Below, in pieces: positions 59,633 through 64,000 of a DNA stretch of 64,000 bases. Source of the stretch: Bartonella elizabethae F9251 = ATCC 49927 (GTDB lineage: Bacteria; Pseudomonadota; Alphaproteobacteria; Rhizobiales; Rhizobiaceae); assembly GCF_000518165.1 (NCBI RefSeq), contig NZ_JADB01000002.1:62001-126000 (forward strand). Reading direction: 5' to 3'. The notes beneath the pieces are model-generated. The model was given only the letters and a program-made list of their open reading frames with translations, was not told where the DNA came from and ran no database searches. The position numbers and the translations under genes were made by a program. Numbering within the stretch: the stretch's first letter is position 1; every line of letters starts with the position of its first letter.

Positions 59633-60136
59633 TCAATGAGGAGATGTATGGTTTGAATGACCTCTTGCTTTCATCCAAGTACGCAGTTCCTCAATAAGGA
59701 TGGCAATAACACCCAAAGTGATAAAACTATCTGCAAGATTAAAAATAGCAAAATAAAAAATATCATCAATGTGAAAAAGTATATAATCAGTGACATGATG
59801 AAAGCGAATACGATCAATAAGGTTGCCGATTGCTCCCCCAATAATAAGGACAAGACCGAAGCGCATTAAAAATTTGTTGTCTTCAGTATTCTTCCATAAC
59901 CATAAAAGAAAGATAATCACAATGATCGTGATGGCAATGATTCCCCAGTGAGAAAAGGAAGAAAAAAACGAAAATGCAATACCAGAATTACGCACGTGAT
60001 AAAGGGAAAGGAAAGGAATAAGGGGGATTTCTGTCCCGAGAGGCATATTGTGCATAATCCAATACTTAACAGCTTGGTCAAGTCCCACTGTAAGGGCCAA
60101 ACCAAGAAGAAAAAAAGAGAGTGATTTGCGGATCAT
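59633..60136 (-). CDS. lspA: Lipoprotein signal peptidase
   Basis: 167 residues from the ATG at 60136, overlapping the preceding methyltransferase stop (ATGA). Four membrane spans; catalytic aspartates in GNLIDRIRFHHVTDYILFH and FNLADSFITLG. Cuts prolipoproteins before the lipid-modified Cys, so it should process the L,D-transpeptidase and Omp19-like lipoproteins in this window. Confidence 0.95.
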   Translation of the reverse strand: MIRKSLSFFLLGLALTVGLDQAVKYWIMHNMPLGTEIPLIPFLSLYHVRNSGIAFSFFSSFSHWGIIAITIIVIIFLLWLWKNTEDNKFLMRFGLVLIIGGAIGNLIDRIRFHHVTDYILFHIDDIFYFAIFNLADSFITLGVIAILIEELRTWMKARGHSNHTSPH

Positions 60137-60981
60137 ATTTTTTCCTCGCATGGTTCCAGTGTTAAATAAGGGCGACGGATTTCATAAAGCATAACAGCTG
60201 TTGCTACTGCCAGATTAAGCGAGTCAGCGCGTCCACTTTGTGGAATACGTGCAAGTTTATCACACCGACTTGTCAGAATATCTGATAACCCCTGTTTTTC
60301 ATTTCCCATTAAAAGGATTATCGGACCATTTTTCAAATCAAGTGTGCGATAATCCTGAGATCCTTTGAGATGCGTGCCAACGATTATGCCTTTAAAGTGA
60401 GCTAACCAGTTTAAAAAGGCGCTTTCATCAAAACGATAAAGAGGTATAGAGAAAATAGATCCCATGGTTGCACGAACTGCTTCAGGTGAGAAAGGGTCTG
60501 TTGTTTCGCCAATTAAAAGAACACCTTTAGCACCTACAGCATCAGCCGTGCGAATAATGGTTCCAAGATTTCCAGGATCACGCACACGATCAAGTGCGAT
60601 GTAAACATCTTTCGCCTGTCCTTTTATCATTTCAAGGGGTTGCCATTTTTGTCTAAAAATACCAATAACTGTTTGTGGATTATCGCGTCGGGTAAGTGAT
60701 TCCATAACCTTTTGTGAGGCTTTGATAACAAAACCACCATTGGCTACAGCGCGTGCAGCAGTATTTTCGATAGTGGCATTACCAATTTCGCTTTTAGAAA
60801 AAATAAGTGTCTGTATAGTCCAACCGAGATTGAGAGCATCAATGACCAATTTCAATCCCTCTGCCATAAAAAGACCTTCACGATTACGGTTTTTCTTTTG
60901 GCTAAGTGCTTTAAGATCTTTTATGATGGGGTTGCTAAGAGAGGTAATTTCTTTCACTCTACCAGTTTTTGGTCCACACAT
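60133..60981 (-). CDS. TrmH/SpoU family RNA 2'-O-methyltransferase
   Basis: 282 residues. Amino-terminal substrate-binding domain (ITSLSNPIIKDLKALSQKKN, FMAEGLKLV), then the knotted SPOUT domain: ALDRVRDPGNLGTIIRTADA, ILLMGNEKQGLS, ARIPQSGRADSLNLAVATAV, the three TrmH motifs. Methylates a ribose in rRNA or tRNA; the exact target is not set. Sits between the RlmI-like gene and lspA in one transcription unit. Confidence 0.9.
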   Translation of the reverse strand: MCGPKTGRVKEITSLSNPIIKDLKALSQKKNRNREGLFMAEGLKLVIDALNLGWTIQTLIFSKSEIGNATIENTAARAVANGGFVIKASQKVMESLTRRDNPQTVIGIFRQKWQPLEMIKGQAKDVYIALDRVRDPGNLGTIIRTADAVGAKGVLLIGETTDPFSPEAVRATMGSIFSIPLYRFDESAFLNWLAHFKGIIVGTHLKGSQDYRTLDLKNGPIILLMGNEKQGLSDILTSRCDKLARIPQSGRADSLNLAVATAVMLYEIRRPYLTLEPCEEKI

Positions 60982-60983
60982 AT

Positions 60984-61916
60984 TCAAGCAATCCAACGGC
61001 TAAAAAGAGAAGTAGAAAGGGCGCGCCCTGCAATTTCTTCACGCAAAATGAGCTCTCCTGATTCAACTGTACCCCCAAGATTTACAAATGCATCGCGCAT
61101 TAAAGCATGAAGTGCAAAGAAGGAAGCACGAATGGAATAAGCTGTAAGGACAACAGAGAGCGGTTTATCAGAGAGAAGTTTACGACAATTTGTGATCATC
61201 GCTGGTAAATGATCAAATAGTTGCCAAACTTCACCATGAGGTCCACGTCCATAAGCGGGGGGATCAAGAAGAATCATATCATAGTTTTTTTTGCGACGTA
61301 GTTCTCGCTCGACAAATTTTACAGCATCATCGCAAATCCAGCGAATAGAATGATCTGGTAATCCTGCTCTTTCCTGATTAGCTTTTGCCCACGCAATGGC
61401 TTTTTTAGAAGCATCAACATGGGTAACATTTGCACCTGCTCGTGCTCCAATCAAAGAGGCAACACCTGTATAGCCAAAAAGATTCAATAGTTTTACAGGA
61501 CGTGCGGCTTTAACAATTTGTTCTTCCATAGAGCGCCAATGGGCATCTTGTTCAGGAAAAACGCCTACATGACGAAAGGAAGTAAAGCGACCTAGAAAAG
61601 ACAGTCCATTCCAAGAAAGAGGCCATGTTTCACCAAGTGGCTTTTTAGGAAAATGCCAACGACCAACCCCTTCTTCATCACGGTTTCCTGTGAAAATAGC
61701 ATCAACATCATCCCATTGTTTTTGTGATAAAGCAGGTTTCCATAGTGCTTGACCCTCTGGTCGAATAATTCGATAGTTTCCATAACGCTCTAATTTTTGT
61801 CCATTTCCAGAATCAATGAGAGCATAATTTTCACTCATACCTGTTTCTAAAATAAGAGGCAATTTTTCCTGCGGATATCTATTCTTGTGGGAGGATTGAA
61901 AGCATTGTGCAGGCAT
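60984..61916 (-). CDS. Class I SAM-dependent rRNA methyltransferase (RlmI-like)
   Basis: 310 residues from the ATG at 61916; a GTG at 61928 and an ATG at 61838 (MSENYALIDSGNG) are alternatives. LLNLFGYTGVASLIGARAGA binds SAM, THVDASKKAIAWAKAN follows, and MILLDPPAYGRGPHGEVW has the DPP motif of m5C/RlmI-type enzymes. Probably acts on rRNA cytosine, but the family is mixed. Its stop lies two bases from the next start. Confidence 0.85.
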   Translation of the reverse strand: MPAQCFQSSHKNRYPQEKLPLILETGMSENYALIDSGNGQKLERYGNYRIIRPEGQALWKPALSQKQWDDVDAIFTGNRDEEGVGRWHFPKKPLGETWPLSWNGLSFLGRFTSFRHVGVFPEQDAHWRSMEEQIVKAARPVKLLNLFGYTGVASLIGARAGANVTHVDASKKAIAWAKANQERAGLPDHSIRWICDDAVKFVERELRRKKNYDMILLDPPAYGRGPHGEVWQLFDHLPAMITNCRKLLSDKPLSVVLTAYSIRASFFALHALMRDAFVNLGGTVESGELILREEIAGRALSTSLFSRWIA

Positions 61917-62076
61917 GTTTTGTATCACGATATATGAAGTATAAAAAATTACATTATAAAGCTCTTAAATGTTTCGTAAAAGTGCAAAAGAACTAAAATC
62001 AATTAAAACACATATAGAAACAAATTCTGTATTGAATATAAAATACAAAAGAGAAAAAGACTTCATTAAAAGACCA

Positions 62077-62373
62077 TTACACTAGATTTGTGATAGACGT
62101 TTTCAATTTCTCGATCTCTGCTTTACTTTTTTTGAGGGCCTTTTTGCATTTGTGATGGGAAAACCAACGGATCATATTTCCTAATAAAATACCAAAACCA
62201 AAGAAAATAAAGAGCCATATAAAGAGGGGAGCATGATAAGTAAAACTTTCAGAATTTGCTCGAAAAGGATCAAGGGTTAACGGAACAACTTGACGATTAG
62301 CTACGATAAAAACAATCAAAAACGCTGTGATAATCACACCGATACTTGTTAGAAGAATACGTTTAATGATCAT
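62077..62373 (-). CDS. LapA-domain (DUF1049) membrane protein
   Basis: 98 residues from the ATG at 62373. Two membrane spans (LTSIGVIITAFLIVFIVANR and LFIWLFIFFGFGILLGNMIR) joined by NRQVVPLTLDPF, then a basic coiled-coil tail. This is the LapA/YciS pattern; YciS helps LPS assembly in E. coli. Lies seven bases behind ihfB. Confidence 0.82.
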   Translation of the reverse strand: MIIKRILLTSIGVIITAFLIVFIVANRQVVPLTLDPFRANSESFTYHAPLFIWLFIFFGFGILLGNMIRWFSHHKCKKALKKSKAEIEKLKTSITNLV

Positions 62374-62380
62374 AAGTTTC

Positions 62381-62659
62381 TCACTGATTAAGACGGTCGC
62401 GTAAATCCTTGCCCGTTTTAAAAAAAGGAATCCATTTTTCTTCAACAGCAACGGCTTCTCCAGTTCGTGGGTTACGTCCATTACGGGCTGAACGGCTTTT
62501 TACAGAAAAAGCTCCAAATCCACGAAGTTCAACACGATCGCCATTGGCAAGTGCTGTTGAAATTTCTTCAAAAATAGCGTTTACAATATTCTCCACATCC
62601 CGTTGAAAAAGATGCGGGTTATGACGAGCAATAATTTGCACAAGCTCTGATTTAACCAC
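62381..62659 (-). CDS. ihfB: Integration host factor subunit beta
   Basis: 92 residues starting with GTG at 62659 behind GAGG. Histone-like DNA-bending fold: [20 protein letters not shown], then [20 protein letters not shown] with the minor-groove arm RNPRTGE. The reading frame extends 39 codons upstream, but that part is hydrophobic and lacks family match. IHF often bends origin DNA. Confidence 0.92.
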   Translation of the reverse strand: MVKSELVQIIARHNPHLFQRDVENIVNAIFEEISTALANGDRVELRGFGAFSVKSRSARNGRNPRTGEAVAVEEKWIPFFKTGKDLRDRLNQ

Positions 62660-62847
62660 AATAGCCTCACTTTCACACAAAAAAACTTTCTTATAATTGT
62701 GCATTTCATGCATATTACAACATATAAACGGATAAAAGCAAAATAAAACCAAGAAAAAACAAATTTCAAGAAACAAAATTTGAAAATACCTCTTATAAAG
62801 GTTATACAGATTAAAAATGCGGAATATTTATAAGAGATTAGGAGAGT

Positions 62848-63492
62848 ATGTTCGTACACAATCGTAATGAAGTCTTTTCAATGCAATCATCTGTTGGAGA
62901 TGTTTTTAAAAAAGCATCTCGGCATTCGCGTCGCATTAGCCACTTAAAAATTTTTTTACCCCTCTTAGCACTAGTTTCAGGGGTGGTTTTCTGCTGGTTT
63001 ACGTTCTTCTTGGTTCCCGTTACGTCTGATCCTATGCCTTTGAATAATGAAGAGAATGGAGTGACGAACTTGACGATGCTCAATCCAAAATTAGAAGGGT
63101 ATACGCGTGCTCATGAACCTTATTGGCTTAAAGCAGAAAAGGCATTTCAAGATCATACGCGCTCTGGAATAATTGGATTACAAAACATTACAGCGAAAGC
63201 ATCTATGGGTCAACAAAGACAGGTTTTTCTTTCAGCACAAGGGGGTATTTACGATAATATTCATGGTTTTTTACAGTTGGATAAACCATTCACCATTACA
63301 ACGAATGATGGAGTGATAGCACAATTTATGTCAGCTAATATTAATTTATCTGAAAGACAGTTAAAAACAAATCAACGTGTTAATATTCAGCGAGCCGGTT
63401 TTCATCTTGTCGCCAATGCCTTAAAAATTCGAGAAAAAGGAAAAAACATGTATTTCCATGGTGGTGTACATTTAGTGCTTGAAAAGCAATGA
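62848..63492 (+). CDS. lptC: Lipopolysaccharide export protein LptC
   Basis: 214 residues, single amino-terminal membrane span (FLPLLALVSGVVFCWFTFFL) followed by a periplasmic beta-jellyroll. LTMLNPKLEGYTRAHEPYWL, GGIYDNIHGFLQLDKPF and HLVANALKIREKGKNMYFHG are typical. Passes LPS from LptB2FG to LptA. Divergent from ihfB; lptA follows. Confidence 0.9.
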   Translation: MFVHNRNEVFSMQSSVGDVFKKASRHSRRISHLKIFLPLLALVSGVVFCWFTFFLVPVTSDPMPLNNEENGVTNLTMLNPKLEGYTRAHEPYWLKAEKAFQDHTRSGIIGLQNITAKASMGQQRQVFLSAQGGIYDNIHGFLQLDKPFTITTNDGVIAQFMSANINLSERQLKTNQRVNIQRAGFHLVANALKIREKGKNMYFHGGVHLVLEKQ

Positions 63493-63537
63493 CGCAATAT
63501 CAAGACGAATCTTTAAGGAATATTTAAAAGAGAATTC

Positions 63538-64000
63538 ATGTGTCTATACAAACAGAAGAATTGCAGAAGAATTGGAAGAATGAAATCATACAAAAGATGG
63601 ATAGGTATGACGTTGGCTTTTAGCATGGGAATGTTAGGAGGAGGAACGGTTTCAGGATATACTGAAGGGACCCATTTGGGAATAAGCCTATCAAATGACA
63701 AAGAACCGGTAGAACTTCATGCAGATTCTTTAGAAATACGTGATAAAGAAGGGATAGCCCTTTTTAAGGGTGATGTTTCAGTGGTGCAAGGTGAACGTCT
63801 TTTACGGGCGGAAAAATTAATTGTTTATTACGATAAAACTCATAAAGGAGCGGATAGAAACAAGGAAAATGCGACGGTATCGTCTGTTTCTTTGTTTGGT
63901 TCGTCGGGTATACAAAAAATGGAAGCCTTAGGAACGGTTTATATAAAAATAGCGACGCAAGTTGCTACGGGAGATAGAGGTGTTTTTGATGGAAAATCAA
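63538..64000 (+). CDS. lptA: LPS transport periplasmic protein LptA, 3' end beyond the window
   Basis: Open from ATG at 63538 (or 63580, MKSYKRWIGM) through the right edge. Signal-like start, then the OstA domain: PVELHADSLEIRDKEGIALF, KGDVSVVQGERLLRAEKLIV and YYDK. Bridges LPS across the periplasm. 46 bases behind lptC. At least 140 residues are visible. Confidence 0.88.
   Translation, partial: MCLYKQKNCRRIGRMKSYKRWIGMTLAFSMGMLGGGTVSGYTEGTHLGISLSNDKEPVELHADSLEIRDKEGIALFKGDVSVVQGERLLRAEKLIVYYDKTHKGADRNKENATVSSVSLFGSSGIQKMEALGTVYIKIATQVATGDRGVFDGKS

Overview
The window looks like a piece of the main chromosome of a Bartonella-type alphaproteobacterium (Hyphomicrobiales). Support comes from low GC content with long, AT-rich, decayed intergenic stretches; rhizobial gene orders such as mnmE-mnmG-rsmG-parA-parB and mdh-sucCD-sucAB-lpd; a BA14K-family gene; an Omp19/Inh-type lipoprotein; a fused phaAB antiporter operon; and a tRNA-Arg(CCU) interrupted by a group I intron, as known in relatives. 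The genus assignment is inference. I see no phage, insertion sequence, CRISPR array or rRNA operon.

Layout. 1-8.3 kb: the start of an ABC substrate-binding protein gene, tRNA-Gly(GCC), a GNAT acetyltransferase, thiD, plsC, a D,D-carboxypeptidase and a CobW-type GTPase, separated by gaps of 400-800 bases. 8.3-14.3 kb: an L,D-transpeptidase, accA, xerD with an unlisted 53-residue membrane protein translationally coupled upstream, aroK-aroB, the split tRNA-Arg, and two tandem genes for MliC-type lysozyme inhibitors. 14.3-21 kb: the phaAB-C-D-E-F-G cation/proton antiporter operon, then BA14K with the remnant of a second copy. 21-24 kb: a two-gene carboxyspermidine polyamine module. 24.8-33.9 kb: a TCA-cycle block (mdh, sucC, sucD, sucA, sucB, lpd). 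34-41 kb: zapE, the Omp19-like lipoprotein, and dapF-mtaB-ftsY-yciB-gloB. 41-42.7 kb: a decayed and an intact copy of a secreted-protein gene.

42.7-54 kb is probably the replication origin neighbourhood. Minus-strand parB, parA, rsmG, mnmG, mnmE and rho face away from plus-strand ppsR, maf, aroE, coaE and dnaQ. The roughly 500-base AT-rich gap between rho and ppsR has two perfect DnaA boxes, one near match and one TTAA-N7-TTAA (CtrA-like) site. Three parS-like 14-mers lie in and around rsmG, mnmG and mnmE. In related genomes heme genes often sit in this gap; none is here, which fits heme auxotrophy.

54-64 kb: polA, preceded by a structured element holding a 17-codon ORF with a very strong Shine-Dalgarno; an endonuclease/exonuclease/phosphatase protein; a Bax-inhibitor-1 protein; rRNA methyltransferases with lspA; ihfB-lapA; and lptC-lptA, the last cut by the right edge.

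Most genes are housekeeping. The less ordinary material is the split tRNA, the tandem lysozyme inhibitors, tandem-duplication scars of secreted proteins, several unannotated short ORFs with good ribosome binding sites, and the origin region.
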